Shown here: positions 17,259 through 24,968 of the stretch, in pieces | How the letters are laid out: each line of letters starts with the position of its first letter | Position numbering within the stretch: position 1 is the first letter of the stretch | The notes under the pieces: model-generated | What the model saw: only the letters and a program-made list of their open reading frames with translations | Databases searched by the model: none | Told to the model about the DNA's origin: nothing | Program-made: the position numbers and the translations under genes | Source: Streptomyces coryli | GTDB taxonomy: Bacteria > Actinomycetota > Actinomycetes > Streptomycetales > Streptomycetaceae | Assembly: GCF_011044975.1 (NCBI RefSeq) | Contig: NZ_JAAKZV010000006.1 | Location: 1-64,000 of the forward strand | Length of the DNA stretch: 64,000 nucleotides | Reading direction: 5' to 3'

Positions 17259-18752
17259 ATGACGGGAGTGCGGAGCAATACGGTCGACGGGGTGCTGCGG
17301 CGCAGCGCCGGACGGGTGCCGGAGCGGACGGCGGTGATCTACGGTGAGCGCGCCTGGACGTACGCCGAACTGGACGCGGCCGTGTCCGCCGCGGCGGGCG
17401 TGCTGCGCGCGGAAGGGCTCACGCCCGGCGACCGGGTGGCGAGCTACGGGCATAACTCCGACGCGTATCTGATCGGCTTCCTGGCCTGCGCCCGCGCGGG
17501 TCTGGTGCACGTGCCGGTGAATCAGCACCTGGTGGGCGAGGACCTCGGGTACCTGATCACGCAGTCCGGCTCGTCCCTCGTCCTCGCCGACCCGGACCTT
17601 GCCGAGCGGCTGCCCAAGGGCGTACGCACCCTGCCGCTGCGCGACCACGACGACTCGCTGCTGGCCCGGCTCACCACCGCCGCGCCGCTGGACGAGGCAG
17701 GGCCCGGCGGCCAGGAACTCGTCCAGCTCCTCTACACCTCCGGAACCACCGCCCTCCCCAAGGGCGCGATGATGACCCACGCCGCCCTGGTGCACGAGTA
17801 CGTCAGCGCGATCACCGCCCTGGAGCTGCACGAGGACGACCGCCCGGTGCACTCGCTGCCGCTCTACCACTCGGCGCAGATGCACGTCTTCCTGCTCCCG
17901 TATCTGGCCGTCGGCGCGCAGAACACCATCCTGGACGCCCCCGACGGCGACCGGATCTTCGACCTCGTCGAGGCCGGGGAGGCGGACAGTCTCTTCGCGC
18001 CGCCGACCGTGTGGATCGCGCTCGCCGGGCGCGACGACTTCGACAGCCGCGACCTGAGCGCGCTGCGCAAGGCGTACTACGGCGCCTCGATCATGCCGGT
18101 CCCGGTGCTGGCGCGGATCCAGGAGACGCTGCCGGGCCTGCGCTTCTTCAACTGCTTCGGGCAGAGCGAGATCGGCCCGCTCGCCACCGTGCTGCGGCCC
18201 GAGGAGCACGAGGGGCGGATGGACTCCTGCGGGCGCCCGGTGCTCTTCGTCGAGGCCCGGGTCGTCGACGAGTCCGGCAAGGACGTGCCCGACGGGCAGC
18301 CCGGCGAGGTCGTCTACCGCTCCCCGCAGCTGTGCGAGGGCTACTGGGACAAGCCCGAGGAGACCGAAGCCGCCTTCCGGGACGGCTGGTTCAGGTCCGG
18401 CGACCTCGTCGTACGGGACGCCGAGGGCTATCTCACCGTCGTCGACCGGGTGAAGGACGTCATCAACTCCGGCGGCGTGCTGGTCGCCTCCAGGCAGGTC
18501 GAGGACGTCCTCTACACCCACCCCGCGGTCGCCGAGACCGCCGTCGTCGGGCTGCCGGACGAGCGCTGGATCGAGGCCGTCACGGCCGTCGTCGTGCCGC
18601 GCGGCGAGGTCACCGAGGACGAGCTGATCGCGTACGCGCGCGAGCGGCTGGCCGGTTTCAAGGCGCCGAAGCGCGTCGTCCTGGCCGACAGCCTGCCCCG
18701 CAACGCCAGCGGGAAGATCCTCAAGCGGGAGTTGCGGGACTCGTTGGCCTAG
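17259..18752 (+). CDS. Acyl-CoA synthetase (long-chain/aryl acid CoA ligase type)
   Basis: A 497-residue ANL ligase. Motifs: LLYTSGTTALPKG (about 163-175), FNCFGQSEIGP near 301 (A5 position), WFRSGDLVVRD near 382, RVKDVINSGGVLVASRQVED, and the terminal NASGKILKRELR with the catalytic lysine. ATG 17259 is preferred over an earlier TTG at 17223 because the latter lies within 4 nt of the upstream stop and lengthens the N-terminus beyond the family norm. It closes the run of five same-strand genes beginning at 13017. Confidence 0.88.
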   Translation: MTGVRSNTVDGVLRRSAGRVPERTAVIYGERAWTYAELDAAVSAAAGVLRAEGLTPGDRVASYGHNSDAYLIGFLACARAGLVHVPVNQHLVGEDLGYLITQSGSSLVLADPDLAERLPKGVRTLPLRDHDDSLLARLTTAAPLDEAGPGGQELVQLLYTSGTTALPKGAMMTHAALVHEYVSAITALELHEDDRPVHSLPLYHSAQMHVFLLPYLAVGAQNTILDAPDGDRIFDLVEAGEADSLFAPPTVWIALAGRDDFDSRDLSALRKAYYGASIMPVPVLARIQETLPGLRFFNCFGQSEIGPLATVLRPEEHEGRMDSCGRPVLFVEARVVDESGKDVPDGQPGEVVYRSPQLCEGYWDKPEETEAAFRDGWFRSGDLVVRDAEGYLTVVDRVKDVINSGGVLVASRQVEDVLYTHPAVAETAVVGLPDERWIEAVTAVVVPRGEVTEDELIAYARERLAGFKAPKRVVLADSLPRNASGKILKRELRDSLA

Positions 18753-18780
18753 GTCATTCCGCTTGACGGATACTGGCAGC

Positions 18781-19602
18781 GTGATACGCGTCATGACCTG
18801 GAATGTGTGGTGGCGCTTCGGTGCCTGGCAGGAGCGGGCGAAAGCCATCCTCGACACCCTGCGGCAGGAGCGGCCCGACGTCCTCGGGCTGCAGGAGGTG
18901 TGGGGCCGCGACGGGAACAACCTCGCCGGCTGGCTGGCCGACGAACTCGGCATGCACTGGGCGTGGTCCCCCTCTCCGCAACCCGGCCGCTGGCAGCGCC
19001 GCATCGACGATCCCGGCATCGACGTGGGCAATGCCGTGCTCAGCCGCTGGCCGATCACCTCGCACGAGGCGCGACGGCTGCCGGCGGGGGAGGAGCCGGA
19101 CGACGGGCAGACCGCGCTGTTCACGGCGATCGAGGCGCCGGGTGGGGTGCGGCTCCCGTTCTTCACCACGCACCTGCTGTCCACCGGATACGCCTCCGCC
19201 ACGCGCTGCGCGCAGGTCCGCGCGCTGGCGGAGTTCGTGGCGGAGCGGCGCGGCGAGGGCCCGTATCCGCCGGTCGTGACGGGCGATTTCAACGCCGAGC
19301 CGGACTACGATGAGATGCGCCTGATATGCGGCGTACAAACGGCGCCCGCCGTCCCCCGCCAGATCCTCCTGGACGCCTGGCGCTACGCCGACCCCGGACA
19401 ACCCTGGCAGACCTGGGACATGACCAACCCACACGCGGCAGCCCACCTGGAGTGGGACGCCCGCATCGACTACGTCCTGCTCGGCCCGCCGGGGCCCGGC
19501 GGCGCCGGCCACGTCCGCGCCATCCGCCGCTCCGGCGACACCCCGGTGGACGGGGTCTGGCCGTCCGACCACTGCGCGGTGGTCGCCGACCTGGCGTCGT
19601 AG
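18781..19602 (+). CDS. Endonuclease/exonuclease/phosphatase family hydrolase
   Basis: A 273-residue EEP-fold phosphodiesterase. Conserved blocks are MTWNVWW (Asn metal ligand), QEVWG (catalytic Glu), TGDFNAEPD near residue 170, RIDYVLLG, and the terminal SDHCAVVADL with the Asp-His pair. No signal peptide is visible, so it is likely cytosolic. Members cleave nucleic acids, phospholipids or phosphoinositides; the substrate is not clear. GTG 18781 is chosen because it puts the first strand at the N-terminus; TTG 18763 is also open. Confidence 0.85.
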   Translation: MIRVMTWNVWWRFGAWQERAKAILDTLRQERPDVLGLQEVWGRDGNNLAGWLADELGMHWAWSPSPQPGRWQRRIDDPGIDVGNAVLSRWPITSHEARRLPAGEEPDDGQTALFTAIEAPGGVRLPFFTTHLLSTGYASATRCAQVRALAEFVAERRGEGPYPPVVTGDFNAEPDYDEMRLICGVQTAPAVPRQILLDAWRYADPGQPWQTWDMTNPHAAAHLEWDARIDYVLLGPPGPGGAGHVRAIRRSGDTPVDGVWPSDHCAVVADLAS

Positions 19603-19631
19603 CGCCGCCGACACCGAGTGCCGTTGACTCA

Positions 19632-19823
19632 TTTCTGCGGCGGTAGACCTTTCGTGCCGACACCCCTGAAACGCCAATAGAGCAGTATCCGGTAGAGCGC
19701 TCGTAATCCACTACTGCACCCCATCGCAGCAGGAGCCACTGCAGCCCCAACTACGGTTCCTGCGGTGAGTGCTCCGCACGTGAGGCCAGCACCGGGATCA
19801 TCTCCTGCCCAGTTGAGTGGGTT
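19632..19823 (-). pseudogene. In-frame continuation of the small membrane protein after a stop codon
   Basis: Beyond the TGA at 19824-19826, the same reading frame stays open for 64 codons to a TGA at 19629-19631. It encodes a Gly/Ala-rich hydrophobic stretch (TCGALTAGTVVGAAVAP-like) followed by a basic, aromatic tail. There is no ATG and no obvious ribosome site of its own. It may be the lost C-terminus of the neighbouring small protein, a bacteriocin-like remnant, or chance. The surrounding GC content is visibly lower than the window average. No other gene is seen between 19603 and 19823. Confidence 0.35.
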
Positions 19824-20018
19824 TCATCTACGGCCGCGTCTGTTCAAAATGGCAACGGGGATAGATGTCAGAGCAACTGCGGACGCCAGGAGTAGGATTC
19901 GCCCGAGGGTTACGTCTTCTGTTACCAGAACGGATATGGCGACAGCAAGGAATAGGAACGCGAATGCTGTCGACGCGTAGGCGAGAATCTTGACTATCGC
20001 ATCCCGAGACTCATCCAT
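19824..20018 (-). CDS. Small two-helix membrane protein, possibly truncated
   Basis: A 64-residue ORF starting at ATG 20018 with GGGAGG a few bases upstream. An acidic N-terminus (MDESRD) is followed by two hydrophobic helices (about 8-32 and 39-58) and a basic tail ending NRRGRR. The frame is also open upstream to an ATG at 20183, giving 119 residues; that ATG overlaps the stop of a 33-codon frame (20180-20281), so the longer form cannot be excluded. Codon use is less GC-biased than in neighbours, which suggests acquired DNA. No function recognised. Confidence 0.5.
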   Translation of the reverse strand: MDESRDAIVKILAYASTAFAFLFLAVAISVLVTEDVTLGRILLLASAVALTSIPVAILNRRGRR

Positions 20019-20348
20019 GGAGACGCCTCCCGAGCCAGTGGGGTCTTGGTAGGCGCCGGCGAAGCGAGGGGGCTGGGTGGCGCCGACGTTTTCGGTGGTG
20101 TCGGTGAGTAGAAGCTCTGCCCGTAGCAGGTCACAGAGTCCAAAGTTCCCTCTGCCTTGCGGACGAATCCGGTGTCCACTCATGCAGTGGACGTGGCATC
20201 GCTCTTCAGTCCGGCAGCGCCAGTCTGAGTGAGACCGACGTCGCAGTTCGGACGTAGTGCGCCGTCAAGTCGTTCGCCCATGCCGCCGGAGCCCGGCGGT
20301 CAAGTGTTCAACGGTTCGGGGGCACGGTGCCAGAGCCAGTGAGGCGAC
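20019..20348. other. Lower-GC intergenic stretch without a confident gene
   Basis: About 330 nt upstream of the small membrane protein gene and downstream of the FadD19-like gene. It holds only short frames: 33 codons at 20180-20281 on the minus strand, coupled by ATGA to the alternative start at 20183. No tRNA, strong hairpin or known regulatory element was seen. Confidence 0.6.
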
Positions 20349-21971
20349 TCAGCCCTTTGCCGCGACCTCCTTTGCCCAGCGGTAGTCGGCCTTGCCGCTC
20401 GGGGAGCGTTGGATGTGGTCGGTGAAGACGACGGTGCGGGGGATTTTGTAGCCGGCCAGGTGGGTGCGGCAGTGGGACTGCACCGCCTCTGCCGAGAGCG
20501 GGTCGGCGCCGTCGCGCGGTTGGATGACGGCCGCCACCCGGTTGCCCCAGCGCTCGTCCGGGACGCCCGCCACCAGCACGTCGTAGACGTCGGGGTGCGC
20601 CTTCAGCGCCTCCTCGACCTCCTCCGGATAGACCTTCTCGCCACCGGTGTTGATGCACTGCGAGCCGCGCCCGAGCACCGTGACGACGCCGCCCTCGTCC
20701 ACCGTCGCCATGTCGCCGAGCAGCACCCAGCGCTGCCCGTCGGCGTCCTGGAAGAAGGTCTCGGCTGACTTCTTCGGGTCGTTGTAGTAGCCGAGCGGCA
20801 CATGGCCGCGCTGCGCGACGCGGCCCACCTCACCCGGCGGTACGGGCTCGTGCGTGGCCGGATCGACCACCATCGTGCGCTCGTTGACCTCGACCCGGAA
20901 ACCACGCGCTCCGCCGCTGTCCGACGTCGCGGTGCCGTTGAAGCCCGACTCGGAGGAGCCGAAGTTGTTCAGCAGCATGCAGTTCGGCACCAGCTTGCGG
21001 AAACGAGCGGCGAGAGTCTCCGAGAGGATGGCGCCGGAGCTGGAGACGCTGAAGAGCGACGAGCAGTCCGTGTCCTTCAGCGGACCCTCCAGGGCGTCGA
21101 CCATGGGGCGGAGCATCGCGTCGCCCACCAGCGAGATGCTGGTGACCTTCTCCTTGGCGACGGTGCGCAGCACCTCCTCCGGCACATACTTGCGGTGCGT
21201 GATCACCTTCTGGCCGAAGTTGAAGCCGATGAACGAGGTCAGCGTCGCCGTGCCGTGCATCAGCGGCGGCGTCGGGAAGAAGACCAGGCCCTCGCCGCCG
21301 GCCGCCACCCGCTCGGCCAGTTCCTCCGGTCGCTTCACCGGGTCCCCGGTCGGCGCCCCGCCGCCGAGCCCCGAGAAGAACAGGTCCTCCTGGCGCCACA
21401 TCACGCCCTTGGGCATGCCGGTGGTGCCGCCGGTGTAGATGATGAACTGGTCGTCCGCCGACCGCTTCCCGAACCCGCGGCCGGAAGACCCGGACGCCTC
21501 CGCCTCCGCGAACGGCACCGGCGTGACGGACGGCTCGGGCGCGTCCGCGGCCGGTTCTCCGGTACGTATCAGATGGCGCAGCTTCGGCGCCCGCGGCAGC
21601 GCGGCCGCCACCCGGGGGGTGAACTCCGCGTCGAAGATCAGCGCCGTGAGGTCGGCGTCGCGGAAGAGATAGACCAGCTCCTCTTCCACGTAGCGGTAGT
21701 TGATGTTCACCGGCACCGCGCGGATCTTTACGCAGGCCAGGGCGGTCTGCAGATACTCCACGCAGTTGTAGAGGTACAGGCCCACGTGCTCGCCCGGTTT
21801 GACGCCCGCGTCCTCGAGGTGGTGCGCCAGGCGGTTCGCCGCCGCGTCCAGCTCGGCATACGTCAGCCGGCGCTCGGCGCCGCTGCCCGGATGGTCGATG
21901 TGCACCAGCGCTTCGCGGTCCGGGACCGTGTCCACGACGGACTCGAAGAGGTCGGCAAGGTTGTACTCCAC
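20349..21971 (-). CDS. Acyl-CoA synthetase, FadD19-like (steroid side-chain CoA ligase family)
   Basis: A 540-residue ANL ligase. Motifs: IIYTGGTTGMPKGVMWR (P-loop), NNFGSSESGFNG (A5 position), LGRGSQCINTGGEKVYPEEVEEAL and the C-terminal SPSGKADYRWAKE. These blocks match my memory of Mycobacterium FadD19, which activates sterol C26 or C24 side-chain acids. GTG 21971 is preceded by AGGAGGAG and gives the usual short N-terminus; frames to 22028 are too long. It is divergent from the enoyl-CoA hydratase gene, with a shared palindrome between. Exact substrate is inference. Confidence 0.88.
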   Translation of the reverse strand: MEYNLADLFESVVDTVPDREALVHIDHPGSGAERRLTYAELDAAANRLAHHLEDAGVKPGEHVGLYLYNCVEYLQTALACVKIRAVPVNINYRYVEEELVYLFRDADLTALIFDAEFTPRVAAALPRAPKLRHLIRTGEPAADAPEPSVTPVPFAEAEASGSSGRGFGKRSADDQFIIYTGGTTGMPKGVMWRQEDLFFSGLGGGAPTGDPVKRPEELAERVAAGGEGLVFFPTPPLMHGTATLTSFIGFNFGQKVITHRKYVPEEVLRTVAKEKVTSISLVGDAMLRPMVDALEGPLKDTDCSSLFSVSSSGAILSETLAARFRKLVPNCMLLNNFGSSESGFNGTATSDSGGARGFRVEVNERTMVVDPATHEPVPPGEVGRVAQRGHVPLGYYNDPKKSAETFFQDADGQRWVLLGDMATVDEGGVVTVLGRGSQCINTGGEKVYPEEVEEALKAHPDVYDVLVAGVPDERWGNRVAAVIQPRDGADPLSAEAVQSHCRTHLAGYKIPRTVVFTDHIQRSPSGKADYRWAKEVAAKG

Positions 21972-22055
21972 GGCTCCTCCTGGCCCCTGCGGCGGTGGTC
22001 TGGCCGTCATTAGAGCGCCGCCGCGCACAGGTGGGAAGGGCGGCGGCAGAAAAAA

Positions 22056-22072
22056 TCTGACTGACCGTCAGA
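22056..22072. promoter_or_regulatory. Palindromic operator TCTGAC-N5-GTCAGA, copy 2
   Basis: Perfect 6-bp arms with spacer TGACC. It is centred in the divergent region, 84 bp from the FadD19-like start and 69 bp from the enoyl-CoA hydratase start, so one site could control both operons. It is flanked by an A-run (22050-22055) on one side and AAAG on the other, as in the other copies. Confidence 0.75.
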
Positions 22073-22141
22073 AAGAGTCTTGAAGAAGGGGTGCCGCTAC
22101 TGCAACCTGTTCTACGTCTCGCGACAGGAGGGCGTAACGAC

Positions 22142-22948
22142 ATGGGCGGAAGCGAGCACCTCACGGTGGAACGGGTGGGCGCCACCCTTGTGCTGACCCT
22201 GAATCGGCCGGAGGCGAAGAACGCGCTCTCGCTGCCGATGCTGGTCGGCCTCTACGACGGCTGGCAGGAGGCGGACGCGGACGACGACATCAGGTCGGTG
22301 GTCTTCACCGGCGCCGGCGGCGACTTCTGCGCCGGCATGGACCTCAAGGCCCTGGCCGGCGGCGGCAAGCTGAACGGCGACGACCCGTACCGGCACCGCA
22401 TGAAGGAAGACCCGGACCTGCACTGGAAGGCGATGCTGCGGCATCACCGGCCGCGCAAGCCGGTCATCGCGGCGGTGGAGGGGTATTGCGTGGCCGGCGG
22501 CACCGAGATGCTGCAGGGCACGGACATCCGGGTGGCGGGGGAGAGCGCTACCTTCGGGCTCTTCGAGGTGGCGCGGGGGCTGTTCCCGATCGGCGGGTCG
22601 ACGGTGCGGCTGCCGCGGCAGATCGCCCGGACGCACGCCCTCGAAATGCTGCTCACCGGGCGTCCGTACACGGCGGAAGAGGCCCGCGACATCGGGCTGA
22701 TCGGGCACGTCGTCCCCGACGGCACCGCGGTCGAGAAGGCCCTGGAGATCGCCGAGAAGATCAATAACTGCGGCCCGCTGGCCGTCGAGGCGATCAAGGC
22801 CAGCGTCTACGACACGGCGTCGCTGCCCGAGGAGGACGGCCTGAAGCTCGAACTCGAGCGCGGCTGGCCCATCTTCGCCACCGCCGACGCCAAAGAAGGC
22901 TCCAAGGCCTTCGCCGAGAAGCGCACCCCGAAGTTCCGGAGGGCCTGA
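22142..22948 (+). CDS. Enoyl-CoA hydratase (crotonase family, EchA19-like by context)
   Basis: A 268-residue crotonase. The CoA-binding oxyanion blocks are FCAGMDLKAL (about 62-71) and VAGGTEML (about 117-124); a Glu in FEVARGLFPIGG lies where the second catalytic acid is expected. It would hydrate an alpha,beta-unsaturated acyl-CoA made from the acid activated by the divergent FadD19-like ligase. AGGAGGG at 22126-22132 supports ATG 22142. The stop overlaps the next start (TGATG), so four genes to 26131 form a tightly coupled operon. The EchA19 comparison rests on gene order. Confidence 0.9.
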   Translation: MGGSEHLTVERVGATLVLTLNRPEAKNALSLPMLVGLYDGWQEADADDDIRSVVFTGAGGDFCAGMDLKALAGGGKLNGDDPYRHRMKEDPDLHWKAMLRHHRPRKPVIAAVEGYCVAGGTEMLQGTDIRVAGESATFGLFEVARGLFPIGGSTVRLPRQIARTHALEMLLTGRPYTAEEARDIGLIGHVVPDGTAVEKALEIAEKINNCGPLAVEAIKASVYDTASLPEEDGLKLELERGWPIFATADAKEGSKAFAEKRTPKFRRA

Positions 22949-23898
22949 TGACGGACGTGCTCAGCGCTCCACTCGTCGTGGAGTTCCCGTTCACCCGCTC
23001 GCTCGGCCCGGTGCAGAGCGCCTTCCTCACCGGGCTGCGCGAGCAGACCGTGCTCGGCGTGCGCACGGCCGCCGGGAAGGTGCTGGTGCCCCCGGTCGAG
23101 TACGACCCCGAGACCTCCGCCGAGCTGAGCGAACTCGCCGAGGTCGGCGCGACAGGCACCGTCACCACCTGGGCCTGGAACCACGAGCCGCGCCGTGGCC
23201 AGCCGCTCGACACCCCCTTCGCGTGGGTGCTGGTCCGGCTCGACGGCGCGGACACGGCGCTGCTGCACGCGCTGGACGTGCCGGGCCCCGACGCGGTGCA
23301 CACCGGCATGCGGGTCCGTATCCGCTGGGCCGCCGAACGCGCGGGCGCCATCACCGACATCGCCTGCTTCGAGCCGGCCGCCGACGACGGCGCGCCGCTC
23401 GCCGCCGCCACCCCGCACTCCGGCGCCTTCGAGGACCCGCTCACCGGCGTCACGCTCCCCGCCCGCCTCGACTACACCTACACGCCGGGCCGCGCGACCA
23501 CCTCGTATCTGAACGGGCTGAAGGAGCGCCGCCTCATCGGCGAGCGCTGCCCGGTCTGCGAGAAGGTCTACATCCCGCCCCGCGGAGCCTGTCCCACCGA
23601 CGGCGTCGCCACCGCCGAGAAGGTCGAGGTGGGCCCGTCCGGCACCGTCACCACGTACGCCATCGTCAACATCAAGGCCAAGAACCTCGACGTCGAGGTG
23701 CCGTACGTCTACGCCCACGTGGCCATGGACGGCGCCGGGCTCCCGCTGCACGGGCGGATCGGCGGCATCCCGTACGACCAGGTGCGGATGGGGATGCGGG
23801 TCGAGCCGGTGTGGAAGGACGGCAACGACTACCCCGATCACTACCGCCCCACGGGCGAACCGGACGCGGACTACGACATGTACAAGGAGCAGCTCTGA
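22948..23898 (+). CDS. Tandem OB-fold DUF35 protein (thiolase partner)
   Basis: A 316-residue protein with two DUF35 units. The C-terminal unit has a zinc-ribbon start with Cys201, Cys204 and Cys215 (CPVC...GACPTD), then an OB fold. The N-terminal unit repeats the layout but its zinc-ribbon cysteines are gone. DUF35 proteins bind thiolase-fold enzymes and open their acyl-CoA tunnel, as in ChsH2-Ltp2. Here it sits directly before two thiolase-fold genes, with TGATG overlaps on both sides, so it probably bridges them (inference). Order and size recall Mycobacterium tuberculosis Rv3521. Confidence 0.85.
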   Translation: MTDVLSAPLVVEFPFTRSLGPVQSAFLTGLREQTVLGVRTAAGKVLVPPVEYDPETSAELSELAEVGATGTVTTWAWNHEPRRGQPLDTPFAWVLVRLDGADTALLHALDVPGPDAVHTGMRVRIRWAAERAGAITDIACFEPAADDGAPLAAATPHSGAFEDPLTGVTLPARLDYTYTPGRATTSYLNGLKERRLIGERCPVCEKVYIPPRGACPTDGVATAEKVEVGPSGTVTTYAIVNIKAKNLDVEVPYVYAHVAMDGAGLPLHGRIGGIPYDQVRMGMRVEPVWKDGNDYPDHYRPTGEPDADYDMYKEQL

Positions 23899-24968
23899 TG
23901 CCGTCGTACGCACGCGACGTGGCCGTCGTCGCCTTCGCCCAGTCCGACCACAAGCGGCACACGGACGAGCAGTCCGAGGTCGAGATGCTGATGCCGGTGC
24001 TGCACCAGGTGCTGGCCGCCACCGGCCTGAAGACCGGTGACATCGACTTCACCTGCTCCGGGTCCAGCGACTATCTCGCCGGCCGTGCCTTCTCCTTCAC
24101 CATGGCGCTCGACGGGGTCGGCGCCTGGCCGCCGATCTCCGAGTCGCACGTCGAGATGGACGGGGCGTGGGCGCTGTACGAGGCGTGGGTGAAGATCCAG
24201 ACCGGCGAGGCGGATACGGCGCTGGTCTACTCGTACGGGAAGTCCTCGCCGGGTTCGGTACGCGATGTGCTGACGCGGCAGCTGGACCCGTACTACGTCG
24301 CCCCGCTGTGGCCGGACGCACCCGCTCTTGCCGCGCTGCAGGCACAGGCGTTGATCGACGCAGGCGAGGCGGACGAGAAGGCCCTGGCCGGCGTCGCCTC
24401 CCGTAGCCGGGCCGCGGCGGCCGGCAACCCGCATGCCCAGCTGCGAGGCGAGCGCCCGCAGGGCGACTATGCCGTCCAGCCGCTGCGTACGGGGGACCTG
24501 CCGCCGGTCACCGACGGCGCGGCCGCCGTGATCCTCGCCGCCGACGACACCGCGCGCCGGCTGTGCGAACGCCCCGCCTGGATCCGCGGCATCGACCACC
24601 GCATCGAGGCCCACAGCCTCGGCGTCCGCGACCTCACCGACTCGCCGTCCACCCGGCAGGCCGCGGAGCGGGCCGGGGCCTTCGAGCGGCCGGTGGACAC
24701 GGCGGAGCTGCATGCGCCGTTCAGCTCGCAGGAGTTGGTGCTGCGCAAGGCGCTCGGCCTCGACGACAGCGTCTCCGTGAACCCGTCCGGCGGCGCCCTC
24801 GCCGCCAATCCGATCATGGCCGCCGGGCTCATCCGGATCGGTGAGGTCGCGGCCCGTATCCACCGCGGCGAGTCGGCCCGCGCCCTCGCGCACGCCACCT
24901 CGGGCCCGTGCCTGCAGCAGAACCTGGTCGCCGTCCTCGAAGGCCAAGAAGGAGAGGCAAGCCGATGA
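23898..24968 (+). CDS. Thiolase-fold lipid-transfer protein, Ltp4-like, catalytic Cys replaced by Glu
   Basis: A 356-residue SCP2-thiolase-like protein. The C-terminal half retains NPSGGALAANPIMAAG, typical of the family. Aligning the active-site helix with the Ltp2-like protein at 61928 puts Glu86 (HVEMDGAWAL) where the nucleophilic cysteine of CASG should be. It is therefore unlikely to be a true thiolase and may act as an aldolase-type or structural subunit with DUF35 and its neighbour. Size and gene order match the mycobacterial ltp4-ltp3 pair. TGATG and ATGA overlaps couple it on both sides. Confidence 0.85.
   Translation: MPSYARDVAVVAFAQSDHKRHTDEQSEVEMLMPVLHQVLAATGLKTGDIDFTCSGSSDYLAGRAFSFTMALDGVGAWPPISESHVEMDGAWALYEAWVKIQTGEADTALVYSYGKSSPGSVRDVLTRQLDPYYVAPLWPDAPALAALQAQALIDAGEADEKALAGVASRSRAAAAGNPHAQLRGERPQGDYAVQPLRTGDLPPVTDGAAAVILAADDTARRLCERPAWIRGIDHRIEAHSLGVRDLTDSPSTRQAAERAGAFERPVDTAELHAPFSSQELVLRKALGLDDSVSVNPSGGALAANPIMAAGLIRIGEVAARIHRGESARALAHATSGPCLQQNLVAVLEGQEGEASR

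Noticed and set aside
20019-20348. tRNA or small RNA gene in the lower-GC gap
   Set aside because: No cloverleaf, CCA-like end or strong structured element could be drawn.
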